From: SZUA-442 sp963759175
GTDB lineage: Bacteria; Actinomycetota; Acidimicrobiia; Spongiisociales; UBA5794
NCBI GenBank assembly: GCA_963759175.1
Contig: CAVWXP010000017.1
Span: 1-64,000 of the forward strand
Length of the DNA: 64,000 nucleotides
Direction of reading: 5' to 3'
The notes under the pieces are model-generated. The model was given only the letters and a program-made list of their open reading frames with translations, was not told the origin of the DNA and searched no databases. The position numbers and the translations under genes were made by a program. Shown here piece after piece: positions 26,998-34,492 of the stretch. Each line of letters starts with the position of its first letter. The stretch's first letter is position 1.

Positions 26998-28200
26998 TCA
27001 GGGAGCTGGCCGTTCCATCAGGAACTGGATCCCGTCGATCCGACCGGTTCGGAACCCTGCCTCGCAGTACTCGAGGTAGTACCGCCACATGCGGGCGAAG
27101 CGCTCATCGAAGTCATGATCGGCTGCCACGATCGACGGCCAGGCTTCCTCGAAACGCTCGGCCCACCGATGCAGGGTCTCGGCGTAGTCGCTCCCGTGGA
27201 CGGAGGCCTCGACCCATTCCATGCCGGAAGCAACCGCAAGGTCCTTGAGCACATCCACCGTGGGAAGCGCACCGCCGGGGAAGATGTAGCGCTTGATGAA
27301 GTCCTCGCGCGCCAGCAGGTTCTCGAAGTACCGCGGATCGATCGTGATGGCCTGCATCGCAGCCTTGCCGCCGGGTGGCAGCGATCGGGAGATGGCATGG
27401 AACAGCGGGGGCCACACCGTCTCGTCCACCGATTCGATCATCTCTATGGACACGACCTTGTCGTACATGTCCCGCTCGTGCCGGAAGTCCTGGAGCTTGA
27501 CCTCGCAGCGATCCGTCAGCCCGGCCTCGGCGAGGCGCTTGCGGGCGTACGTCGCCATCTCCTCGGACAGTGTGAGCCCGGTGACGTGGACGTCGTAACG
27601 GGAAGCGGCGTGCTCCATGAACCCACCCCATCCGCACCCGATCTCGAGCACCCGATCACCGGGTTGGAGGTCGAGCATGCGACACAGGTTGTCGTACTTC
27701 GCGATCTGGGCATCCTCGAGGGACTGGTCGGCTGTGGCGAACCGCGCCGACGAGTAGCTCATGGTGCGATCGAGCCACGCGGCGTAGAACTCGTTGCCGA
27801 GGTTGTAGTGATCGTCCATCTCGCCGATCGCATGCGATCGGGCGAAGGAGGGCCTTCGATCCCAGAAGGAACGCGCCCGATCGGTCATCGCTGAACCGCG
27901 AGGGGAGGTGATGCGGATGTCGACATTGCGCGACGCCACCTCCAGGAACCCGGCCAGGTCGGGTGTGTCCCATGCACCTTCGATGTAGGTCGCTCCCAGT
28001 CCCAGTGCACCTTCGTCGATCAGAGCACCAAGGAGGGATGCCTCGTCACGTATCTCGATGCGTGCAACACCACCGTCGGTGGACGTCCCGAAGCGTTCCT
28101 CGGAGTCGTCGGACCACCTCACCTCGAGCGTGCCGGTACGGATGCGTCCAAGGACCCACCGGAGGGCTGCTCGCGTAGCAAACTGTGTGATACTCGTCAT
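26998..28200 (-). CDS. Cyclopropane-fatty-acyl-phospholipid synthase family methyltransferase
   Basis: 400 aa SAM enzyme acting on unsaturated fatty acyl chains of membrane lipids. An N-terminal lipid-binding region is followed by HYNLGNEFYAAWLDRTMSYS, motif I VLEIGCGWGGFMEHA, SIEMIESV, and KRYIFPGGALP. C-terminal WRYYLEYCEAGFRTGRI is typical. A plain CFA synthase adds a methylene; other members add methyl branches, and sequence alone does not separate them. ATG 28200 chosen over a weaker upstream start. Confidence 0.9.
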   Translation of the reverse strand: MTSITQFATRAALRWVLGRIRTGTLEVRWSDDSEERFGTSTDGGVARIEIRDEASLLGALIDEGALGLGATYIEGAWDTPDLAGFLEVASRNVDIRITSPRGSAMTDRARSFWDRRPSFARSHAIGEMDDHYNLGNEFYAAWLDRTMSYSSARFATADQSLEDAQIAKYDNLCRMLDLQPGDRVLEIGCGWGGFMEHAASRYDVHVTGLTLSEEMATYARKRLAEAGLTDRCEVKLQDFRHERDMYDKVVSIEMIESVDETVWPPLFHAISRSLPPGGKAAMQAITIDPRYFENLLAREDFIKRYIFPGGALPTVDVLKDLAVASGMEWVEASVHGSDYAETLHRWAERFEEAWPSIVAADHDFDERFARMWRYYLEYCEAGFRTGRIDGIQFLMERPAP

Positions 28201-28299
28201 GACACCTGCCGATCTCACCCGATGATTCGTCGTGCCAATCAGTCACGGATGGTACCGAAGTGTTATCGGCCACCTCCGAGCCGTCAACAGGGAAGGACG

Positions 28300-28734
28300 A
28301 TGTCCGTGGACGATCGCCTCGTCAAGGCCCTCTCACGCCTCCATGCGGCGGCGTATCGCATGACGAGGGGCGCCATCGGAAGGCGGCTCGTCGACAACGA
28401 CATGTTGCTCCTGACCAGCGTGGGGCGTTCCTCGCAGTCGCCCCACACGGTTCCGCTCCTCTACCTGACCGAGGGCGATCGGCTCATCGTCGTGGCCTCC
28501 TACGGTGGCCGTGATCACCATCCGGAGTGGTATCGGAATCTGGTGGCGACTCCGAACGCGCGTGTCCAGGTCCGCGGCGTGATCCGGCCGGTGATCGCCA
28601 CCACGATGACGACGGCCGAACGTATGGCGTGGTGGCCACGATTCGTCGACACCTACGGCGACTATGCGACGTACCAGTCACGGACCGATCGCGAGATCCC
28701 GCTGGTGTGGTTGGACCCGGATCCGGGAGCATGA
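28300..28734 (+). CDS. Ddn-type F420H2-dependent reductase (DUF385 family)
   Basis: 144 aa split beta-barrel flavin/deazaflavin enzyme. Family marks: LLLTSVGRSSQSPHTVPLLY, LIVVASYGGRDHHPEWYRNL and a C-terminal REIPLVWLDP. Homologues (Ddn of mycobacteria) use F420H2 to reduce quinones or nitro-compounds. GGAAGGA stands before ATG 28300. Convergent with the next gene across two hairpins. Confidence 0.85.
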   Translation: MSVDDRLVKALSRLHAAAYRMTRGAIGRRLVDNDMLLLTSVGRSSQSPHTVPLLYLTEGDRLIVVASYGGRDHHPEWYRNLVATPNARVQVRGVIRPVIATTMTTAERMAWWPRFVDTYGDYATYQSRTDREIPLVWLDPDPGA

Positions 28735-28748
28735 GGGGTGACGCGCAG

Positions 28749-28773
28749 GAGGGACGACACCGAGTCGTCCCTC
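28749..28773. terminator. Bidirectional hairpin terminator
   Basis: Perfect 10-bp stem GAGGGACGAC / GTCGTCCCTC with a 5-nt loop between two convergent stop codons (28734 and 28809). Confidence 0.65.
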
Positions 28774-28782
28774 CCGTCCTCA

Positions 28783-28799
28783 CCGGTCGCTGCGACCGG
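28783..28799. terminator. Second hairpin between convergent genes
   Basis: CCGGTCG-CTG-CGACCGG, 7-bp stem with a 3-nt loop, followed on the plus strand by a T-rich TGGTGGTTTC. Confidence 0.55.
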
Positions 28800-28808
28800 C
28801 TGGTGGTT

Positions 28809-29336
28809 TCAGCCGTCGTCTGACGACAGCGCATCCTCATCGGGTCGGGCGATCAGGCTCACGACGCCACCGATGGCGACGACGACACCTGCGATGATCA
28901 GCAGGTACCAACCCCAACCGATGTTGACCGCAAAGGCCTCGGGGATCGCCCCCGCTCCGGCGGCCTGGGCGAGCCCTGCCTCCAGGGTGTCGGCATCGTC
29001 GCCGGCTCCCAGCGTCGCAAAGACGCCGATGATGAGCATGACGACACCCAACACGGTGACCGCCAACGCGTACAGCCGCTTCATCGCAGCCGGGAGCGGT
29101 GGCATGAACGCCACCACCAAGACGGCAACGGCAGCTATGGCAAAGACGATCGCCGCAGCGGCGGTGTCGTTGTACAACGCGGTCCATGTGTTCTCGTCGA
29201 GCGATGACGGGATGGCGGGATTCGCCTGGTTCAACGCTCCCAAGAATTGCTCTGCGTCGGAACTCGCCTTCTTCAGGAACAAGCCGACGGCACCGATCAC
29301 CACTCCAACGATCGCAAGTATGCGTCCGTAATGCAT
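28809..29336 (-). CDS. Four-TM membrane protein, unknown
   Basis: 175 aa with TM helices at about 5-22, 62-84, 88-112 and 140-163, and short loops; acidic C-terminus (PDEDALSSDDG). AGGAAAGGAAG precedes ATG 29336. No recognised family. Palindrome copy 3 lies upstream of it. Confidence 0.65.
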   Translation of the reverse strand: MHYGRILAIVGVVIGAVGLFLKKASSDAEQFLGALNQANPAIPSSLDENTWTALYNDTAAAAIVFAIAAVAVLVVAFMPPLPAAMKRLYALAVTVLGVVMLIIGVFATLGAGDDADTLEAGLAQAAGAGAIPEAFAVNIGWGWYLLIIAGVVVAIGGVVSLIARPDEDALSSDDG

Positions 29337-29410
29337 GGGTCTTCCTTTCCTCGCAGCGCTGAGCGTAGAGATGCCAACCCCCGCGATTCAACTACTCGGT
29401 GTGTTTGCCC

Positions 29411-29465
29411 GTGTTCTTGCGCACATGGCGTTCATCCTGGGTGAACGCTATGTACGCAAGAACAC
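29411..29465. repeat. Palindromic repeat, copy 3 (divergent)
   Basis: A 55-bp hairpin with nearly complete 24-bp arms: GTGTTCTTGCGCACAT (29411-29426) against ATGTACGCAAGAACAC (29450-29465), and inside them GCGTTCA/TGAACGC around TCCTGGG. The tips share GTTCTTGCG/CGCAAGAAC with copies 1 and 2, while the interior differs. It starts about 20 nt beyond the stop of the oxidoreductase gene. Confidence 0.7.
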
Positions 29466-29485
29466 AGATCGAGGGGTTCGGTTGC

Positions 29486-30404
29486 TCAGGACAGGGCGGC
29501 GAGGGCGTTGCGCACGGACCATGCCACCGAACCGACGCCCTGGAGATACACCCTGGCGAATCCGAGGCGGTCGAACTCGGCGAGTTTTTCGGCATGGGCG
29601 TCCCAGGTGAGCATGGGGATGCGCCCATCGAGTCGGTTCCGCAGCTCGTCCACGGTCGTGCCACGGCGGTCCGCCATCTCCTCGAGCACCGCCGTGATCT
29701 CTGCCTCGTCCGACCCGCCGATCATCGGGTAGCAGGTGGTCACGAGGACGGCATCGGGATCGCGGCCGGCATCGAGGGCGGCCGTCCGCATGACGTGCAT
29801 GCGTTCTGCGATGCCCTCGGCCGTGTGGTGGTACAGGTTGTACTCGTCACCGAACCGCCCGACGAGCGTTGGTGTCTTCACCGCTCCACCGCCGCCGACC
29901 ATGAGGCGCAGGTCCGAGCGAGTCCTGGGATGGATGTTCGCTGGGGCCAGCGACCATCGGATCCCCTCGTAGCCGGCCTCGGGGTCATCGATGTAGGACC
30001 GCAGGTATCCCAGGGCGTCAGCAAGCATCGAGAACCGCTCACCCATCGGTGGGTAATCGAAACCGAACACCTCGTGTTCACCGTCGTGCCAACCCGTGCC
30101 GAGTCCGAAGACGAACCGGCCCCCGGAGATCTCGTCGATCGTCGTGATCGTCTTTGCATATACCGCCGGATGGCGGAAGGTGATGGGGCTGACGAGCATG
30201 ACGAGCTCGACCGAGGACGTGTCGCGGGCGAGGGCCGCCATCTGGACGAGCGAGTCGTAGGCGGGTTGCGCCCACTCGCCCTCGTCGGCTCCATAGAGAT
30301 AGTGATCAGCCATCGCCACGGCCGCGATGCCCGACGTCCTCGCTGATTCGAGCCACCTCACGTACGTGGTCGTAGCTCCCGACGACCTGCACACCGAGTT
30401 CCAT
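29486..30404 (-). CDS. F420-dependent LLM-class oxidoreductase, frameshifted
   Basis: About 305 aa luciferase-like monooxygenase fold. The gene starts MELGVQVVGSYDHVREVARI, then after a break GIAAVAMADHYLYG, ISGGRFVFGLGTGWHDGEHEVFG, GERFSMLADALGYL and LMVGGGGAVKTPTLVGRFGDEYN. The frame breaks at a GGG (30330-30332): removing one G joins EDVG to IAAVAMADH. Without that correction the 3' part appears fused to the upstream zincin gene. ATG 30404 has TAGTCT 7 nt upstream. F420 use is inferred from the family. Confidence 0.85.
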
Positions 30405-30414
30405 GCCGGCGAGA

Positions 30415-30919
30415 CTAGGCGGGCAACAGTTCGGTGACGACGGCCGCCGCCTGGTCGAACCGTCCGCACCCACACATTCCCGTGGGCAGGGGTGTCGAAC
30501 GGATCGACGTGGTGCACGAGGTGATGACCGAGTTCGTGGGCCAACGTCATCAACGTGACCGACCTGCCCAGGCGTATGGCGCCTTCCGGAGCGAGCACCG
30601 AGACCTCGGGCGATATCGCAAAGCCGAGCGCCTGGGACTCGGCGACGACCCGATCGCGGGGTCGCTCGGTCGCGGCCGTGAATGGTGACCGGCGGGCATG
30701 GAATTTGAGACGCGGTACCGGTACGCCTGTCCATCGACACACGAACGCCACGATCGTCGCGGCATCGTCCTCGTCGACGACCAGGTGGTCGAGTCGTCGA
30801 AGCCGTTGATAGTCCGACGAGACCGACTGCACCCGGTGTTCGTGCCTACGCGCGGGCGTCGTGTCGATCCGGTGCGGTTCGATCGATCGGAGTCCGCTGT
30901 GAGGGTGGGTCAGCTCCAT
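30415..30919 (-). CDS. Zincin-like protein with HELGHH motif, probably frameshifted at 3' end
   Basis: About 167 aa, family not recognised. It contains LMTLAHELGHHLVHHVDPFD, an HExxH zinc site as in small metallopeptidase-like domains. Near 30465 the frame must slip by one base for the protein to end GRFDQAAAVVTELLPA at TAG 30417-30415, 10 nt before the LLM gene. The frame as written instead runs into the LLM gene. ATG 30919 is the preferred start, with TATACC 9 nt before it. Confidence 0.55.
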
Positions 30920-31001
30920 GTCGTGCACGGTATACCTGCTGTGTGACGGAATCCCGCCACCGCTCGACTCGTGGTCGCGGACACGCCCGGGGGCCAAGAG
31001 A

Positions 31002-31019
31002 CTTCAAGGGAACTTCAGG
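31002..31019 (+). promoter_or_regulatory. SoxR box
   Basis: CTTCAAG-GGAA-CTTCAGG compared with the enterobacterial consensus CCTCAAG-TTAA-CTTGAGG: 14 of 18 positions agree. It lies 46 nt before soxR, so it probably serves autoregulation; it may also act on the divergent zincin gene. Confidence 0.6.
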
Positions 31020-31065
31020 TCCAGCGGGTATCGTGGCTCGCTGACCCACCCACAGGAGGCGCCCC

Positions 31066-31530
31066 ATGGTCGACGAGTACCTCACGATCGGCGCCGTCGC
31101 ACAACGCACCGGCGTGGCCACATCGGCGCTGCGTTACTACGAGGAGCGGGGCCTCATCGCCTCCGAGCGAACCGCTGGCAACCAGCGACGCTATCGGCGC
31201 GAGGTCATACGGACCGTGTCGGTCATCAGGGCCGGCCAGGAAGTCGGCTTGTCGTTGGACGAGATCGCCGCGGGCCTCGACACCCTTCCCGACCGATCGA
31301 CGCCGACCAAGGCGGATTGGGCACGCCTCGCCCGAAGCTGGCGGAAGGAGATCGACCGCAGGATCGGGGAACTCGAGGCCTTGCGCGACGACCTCGGCGA
31401 ATGCATCGGGTGCGGGTGCCTATCGCTGCGATCGTGTCTGCTGTTCAACCCCGGGGATCGGGCGCATGCCTCCGGAACCGGAGCCCGATATCTTCTCGGG
31501 GACGAACGTCCGAGCCCAACGGGCTCCTGA
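31066..31530 (+). CDS. soxR: Redox-sensitive regulator SoxR (MerR family)
   Basis: 154 aa. N-terminal MerR helix-turn-helix (LTIGAVAQRTGVATSALRYY), a dimerisation helix, and the [2Fe-2S] motif CIGCGCLSLRSC followed by NPGD, exactly the SoxR CX2CXCX5C spacing. Oxidation of the cluster by redox-cycling compounds or superoxide activates it. CAGGAGG precedes ATG 31066. A SoxR box lies upstream. In actinobacteria SoxR usually responds to redox-active small molecules rather than controlling a soxS. Confidence 0.92.
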   Translation: MVDEYLTIGAVAQRTGVATSALRYYEERGLIASERTAGNQRRYRREVIRTVSVIRAGQEVGLSLDEIAAGLDTLPDRSTPTKADWARLARSWRKEIDRRIGELEALRDDLGECIGCGCLSLRSCLLFNPGDRAHASGTGARYLLGDERPSPTGS

Positions 31531-31560
31531 TCCCCCGAGCGTTCGGACCAGAAGGGCTGC

Positions 31561-32460
31561 TTGCAGGTGTCCGAGCATCGAACGGGCGTGTGGTACGGCG
31601 TTGCGGCCTACCTCGTGTGGGGCCTCTCACCGCTCTTCTGGAACCTCGTGCAGGGCATCGATGCCTCTGCGCTGCTCGTCCATCGCATCCTGTGGGCCCT
31701 CCCCATGCTCGCCATCGCGATCACCGTGCGTCGGCAGTGGACTGCGTTCCGCTCCGACTACGCGGTGCCGAAGGCAAAGGCACTGACCGTTGCCGCAGCG
31801 CTGCTCCTGGCCACGAACTGGGGATTGTTCCTGTGGGCGGTCACGAACGAGCAGGTCGTCGAGGCCTCCCTGGGGTACTTCATCAATCCGCTCGTCTCCG
31901 TGGCCCTCGGTGTGGCCGTCCTCGGAGAACGACTCCGCCGCCTGCAATGGGCGGCGGTGGCGATCGCAGGGCTCGGGGTGGCCGGTCTCGCCCTCCGGGT
32001 CGGCACCGTCCCATGGGTGTCACTGGGGCTGGCCTTCTCCTTCGGCCTCTACGGCCTGCTCAAGAAACGACCGGAGACGCCTCGTCCGCTCGACTCGCTG
32101 TTCGGCGAGGTGGCCGTCGTCGCCGTGCCTGCGTTGGCATGGCTCCTCGTCATCGGCGGTGGGGGAACCGAAGGCATCGGGTCGTCGTTCAGCACGACCG
32201 CGTTCCTGGTTTCCACCGGGGTGATCACCGTCATTCCGCTGCTCTTCTTCGGAGCCGCGGCGAAGAGGATCCCCTTGTCGACGCTGGGCGTACTCCAATA
32301 CATCGCACCGACGCTCCAGTTCCTGATCGGCGTCCTCGTGTTCGGTGAGGAACTCAATGCCGCGAAGCTGTTCGCGTTCGCGATGGTCTGGTTGGCCCTG
32401 GGTGTGTACACCTATGACAACGCTCGTGCCGCACGGATGCGGCAGACGACCCCGGTGTGA
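31561..32460 (+). CDS. rarD: RarD-type EamA transporter
   Basis: 299 aa with ten predicted TM helices in two EamA halves. RarD marks: YLVWGLSPLFWNLVQGIDA, VHRILWALP, ATNWGLFLWAV, EASLGYFINPLVSVALGV and the C-terminal LQYIAPTLQFLIGVLVFGEEL. Substrate unknown (named from chloramphenicol sensitivity). TTG 31561 follows AGAAGGG; GTG 31567 is an equally possible start. Downstream of soxR on the same strand, 30 nt away, so possibly co-transcribed. Confidence 0.85.
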   Translation: MQVSEHRTGVWYGVAAYLVWGLSPLFWNLVQGIDASALLVHRILWALPMLAIAITVRRQWTAFRSDYAVPKAKALTVAAALLLATNWGLFLWAVTNEQVVEASLGYFINPLVSVALGVAVLGERLRRLQWAAVAIAGLGVAGLALRVGTVPWVSLGLAFSFGLYGLLKKRPETPRPLDSLFGEVAVVAVPALAWLLVIGGGGTEGIGSSFSTTAFLVSTGVITVIPLLFFGAAAKRIPLSTLGVLQYIAPTLQFLIGVLVFGEELNAAKLFAFAMVWLALGVYTYDNARAARMRQTTPV

Positions 32461-32853
32461 TCAGTCGTCGTCAGATGTGAGCGCTTCGGCGATCGCCTCT
32501 GCCTTGTCACCTGCAGCCTCGGCGAGCTCCTCGGCGGCATCTGACACCGAATCGGCAGCGTCCTTGGAGACGTCGGCGGCGACGTCGGTCAACTCCTCGA
32601 CGGCCTCCTGGACATCCTCGGCGTAGTGATCGCCTTCGGAACCCGAGCGAGCCCTGACACCTGCGATGACGGCGTCCTGAATGCTTGCGAGTTGGTCGTC
32701 CGCCACCTTGCCCTCGAGCTTGCTGGCGAGGAACGCCCGGATCTCGTCGTCGGACATCGAGGCGAACTTCTTGCGAGAAGCGAACGATGCAACGGCGCCG
32801 ATGGCGGCCGTGACGAGGGCGGCGAACAGCACGAACTTGATGAGTTTCTTCAT
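32461..32853 (-). CDS. Small membrane-anchored Ala/Glu-rich helical protein
   Basis: 130 aa. One N-terminal TM helix (LIKFVLFAALVTAAIGAVA), then a long acidic amphipathic region rich in alanine, glutamate and aspartate (VSDAAEELAEAAGDKAEAIA) resembling LEA-like or coiled-coil stretches. AGGAGGTCC stands before ATG 32853. No family assigned; its stop abuts the rarD stop. Confidence 0.65.
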   Translation of the reverse strand: MKKLIKFVLFAALVTAAIGAVASFASRKKFASMSDDEIRAFLASKLEGKVADDQLASIQDAVIAGVRARSGSEGDHYAEDVQEAVEELTDVAADVSKDAADSVSDAAEELAEAAGDKAEAIAEALTSDDD

Positions 32854-32902
32854 GGGGACCTCCTGCCCTCACCGTAATGGAGGGCGCGCACCGTGGATCC
32901 GC

Positions 32903-33772
32903 CTAGCGGCCGCCGCCGGCGATGAGCCACTCGACGAACTCGAATGCGGGCTCGGATCGGTCCTCGGGAACCTCCGCCCGATACCTCACGAGTGCAGCGT
33001 CGAGTTCGGCCCTGGACCACGGACCCCGCACGCTGCCGGTTTCCGCGAGCGCCGAAACGCACTGTTCGATCGAGAATCGACCGGCGGTCACCTCGCGCCC
33101 GACCACGACGCCTGCGATCGTGCGTCCGCCGACCGAGATCTGTGAGAGCCGTGCGATGTCGTCGAGGTCCCGCACGCCGCCAGCGGCGATGACCGGTTCG
33201 TCGACGATGCCGAGGGCCAGCTCGAGGGCATCGAAGTTCGGGGGCTCGGCCAGGGCGTCACGCCCCACTTCGGTGATCATGAACGCCGCTGCGCCACCAC
33301 TCGAGAGGTTGATCATCGTCTCCTCGAGATACTCACCGGTTCGTTCGGTCCACCCGCGTATCGAGATCTCCATGTCCGGATGGACGTCCAGCGCCACGAC
33401 GATGCGGTGCGGGTGCTTGCGGTTCAGCTCCCAGAATTGGACCTGATCGATGATGGCGAGCGTCCCGATCACGACCCGCCACGCCCCCATGTCGAGGACG
33501 CGCTCGACGTCCACCTGTGACCGCACGCCACCCCCGACCTGGACGGGCACATCGACCGCCTTGATGATCGACGCGATGAGGTCACGGTTCTTGTAGTCGC
33601 CGTACGCGGCGGCATCGAGATCGACGATGTGGAGGCGGTCGGCGCCCTTGGCGACCCACCCCTTGGCTCGGTTGACCGGATCGTCGTCGAGGGGAATGGC
33701 ATCGCGGACATCGCCCTTGGGAAGGCGAACCGCTCGCCCATCGAGAATGTTGACACGTGCGTAGAGATCCAT
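32903..33772 (-). CDS. HisA/PriA-like phosphoribosyl isomerase with C-terminal extension
   Basis: 289 aa TIM barrel. The catalytic aspartate lies in NILDGRAVRL, phosphate loops in PVQVGGGVRS and VIAAGGVRDLDDI, and the second acid in VALDVHPD. HisA isomerises ProFAR to PRFAR in histidine synthesis. About 45 extra residues follow the barrel (GPWSRAELDAALVRYRAEV onward). It stands alone rather than in a his operon. A TAGGTT is 6 nt before ATG 33772 (leaderless). Whether it is the main HisA or a paralogue is unknown. Confidence 0.8.
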   Translation of the reverse strand: MDLYARVNILDGRAVRLPKGDVRDAIPLDDDPVNRAKGWVAKGADRLHIVDLDAAAYGDYKNRDLIASIIKAVDVPVQVGGGVRSQVDVERVLDMGAWRVVIGTLAIIDQVQFWELNRKHPHRIVVALDVHPDMEISIRGWTERTGEYLEETMINLSSGGAAAFMITEVGRDALAEPPNFDALELALGIVDEPVIAAGGVRDLDDIARLSQISVGGRTIAGVVVGREVTAGRFSIEQCVSALAETGSVRGPWSRAELDAALVRYRAEVPEDRSEPAFEFVEWLIAGGGR

Positions 33773-33790
33773 GCCTTCAACCTACTCCGT

Positions 33791-33836
33791 TTTGAGCCTT
33801 GAGCTTTGAGCTTTGAGTTCACAGTTCACGGTTCAG
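33791..33836. repeat. Degenerate heptanucleotide repeat tract
   Basis: Units of 7 bp: TGAGCCT, TGAGCTT, TGAGCTT, TGAGTTC, ACAGTTC, ACGGTTC. The same units recur inverted at 34109-34145 and at 42871-43010. Intergenic, upstream of the HisA-like gene. Confidence 0.75.
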
Positions 33837-33844
33837 AGCGCGGC

Positions 33845-34038
33845 GGCTCTCCCGAAACGACTGGAAGGGAGAGCCACCACGTGGCGAAACCTCGGGGCGG
33901 GGCGGAGAATCGGACTCCACCCCACCCGCTCCCGCAGGCTTTTCGGGCACCGAACCCCTGAGAGGTGCCCGACCGCTCGCACTGCGAGATGGGTCCAGGT
34001 CAGCGGTGGAGACGTGCTGGCGGCACACCCGCTACCTG
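33845..34038 (-). ncRNA. Candidate structured RNA, five hairpins
   Basis: Five consecutive stems fill 194 nt: 33845-33875 (9 bp), 33895-33927 (13 pairs with loop TCCGATT on the minus strand), 33944-33971 (8 bp), 33976-33988 (5 bp) and 33996-34038 (10 bp with one bulge and an inner GTGC/GCAC). In the second stem both mismatches are C.A on the plus strand but G.U pairs on the minus strand, so the minus strand is the transcript. A TACGGT box (34047-34052) ends 8 nt before the first stem. Reading frames here look non-coding. It does not match RNase P, tmRNA, SRP RNA or the common riboswitches I could compare by eye. Confidence 0.5.
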
Positions 34039-34108
34039 ACGAGTGAACCGTACGGCACGAAGGTGAACCGGAGGTGACGCGAGGATGAGACCGAAGTGAT
34101 TGTTGGAA

Positions 34109-34145
34109 GTGAACGGTTCAAAGTTCAAAGTTCAAAGCTCACAAC
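34109..34145. repeat. Heptanucleotide repeat tract, inverted relative to 33791
   Basis: GTGAACG-GTTCAAA-GTTCAAA-GTTCAAA-GCTCACA, the complement of the 33791 units. The two tracts bracket the structured RNA candidate. Confidence 0.7.
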
Positions 34146-34166
34146 AGCCACGGCGGAGCCGTGGCT
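34146..34166 (-). terminator. infA terminator hairpin
   Basis: AGCCACGGC-GGA-GCCGTGGCT, perfect 9-bp stem starting in the infA stop codon; followed on the minus strand by GTTGTG. Confidence 0.65.
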
Positions 34167-34402
34167 CAGCGATACCGCCAGACGATGCGGCCCATGGAGG
34201 GGTCGTAGGCGGAGACATCGACCTCGACGGAATCACCGGGGATGATGCGAATCATGCGACCCTTGCGCATCTTGCCCGACGCCCTGGCGGTCACCTCGTG
34301 GCCGGTCTCGAGTTTGACGCGGAAGGTTGCGTTGGGGAGGGTCTCGACGACCACGCCCTTCGCCCTGAAATAGTCGTCCTTGCCTGCGATGCGATGCTCC
34401 AA
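34166..34402 (-). CDS. infA: Translation initiation factor IF-1 (solitary)
   Basis: 78 aa OB-fold protein that binds the ribosomal A site with IF-2 and IF-3. GVVVETLPNATFRVKLETGHEV, SGKMRKGRMIRIIPGDSVEV and YDPSMGRIVWRY are the IF-1 core. The N-terminus (EHRIAGKDDYF) is unusual, and the start appears to be TTG 34402 because no ATG or GTG is in frame nearby. IF-1 normally lies in the ribosomal protein cluster; here it stands alone, so it may be a second copy. Confidence 0.85.
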   Translation of the reverse strand: MEHRIAGKDDYFRAKGVVVETLPNATFRVKLETGHEVTARASGKMRKGRMIRIIPGDSVEVDVSAYDPSMGRIVWRYR

Positions 34403-34492
34403 TCGATCCGGCCATCGACGAACACCGATGGACCGAGCGGATGACCCGAGCGTAGCGAACTGGCCGTGTTGACGGCAGCCCCGTGGACGGGA

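Noticed and set aside
29486..30997. A 503-residue metalloprotease-oxidoreductase fusion
   Set aside because: Explained by two compensating one-base indels; each gene has its own natural start or stop in another frame.
33845..34038. RNase P RNA, tmRNA, SRP RNA, cobalamin, TPP, SAM or T-box RNA
   Set aside because: None of their conserved core strings (for example GAGGAAAGUCCG of RNase P, the tmRNA TPsiC end, or the B12 box) is present on either strand.
33813..34046. Short frames on both strands in the HisA-infA gap
   Set aside because: Overlap the five-hairpin region, no Shine-Dalgarno or TAnnnT at proper distance, odd composition. RNA interpretation preferred.
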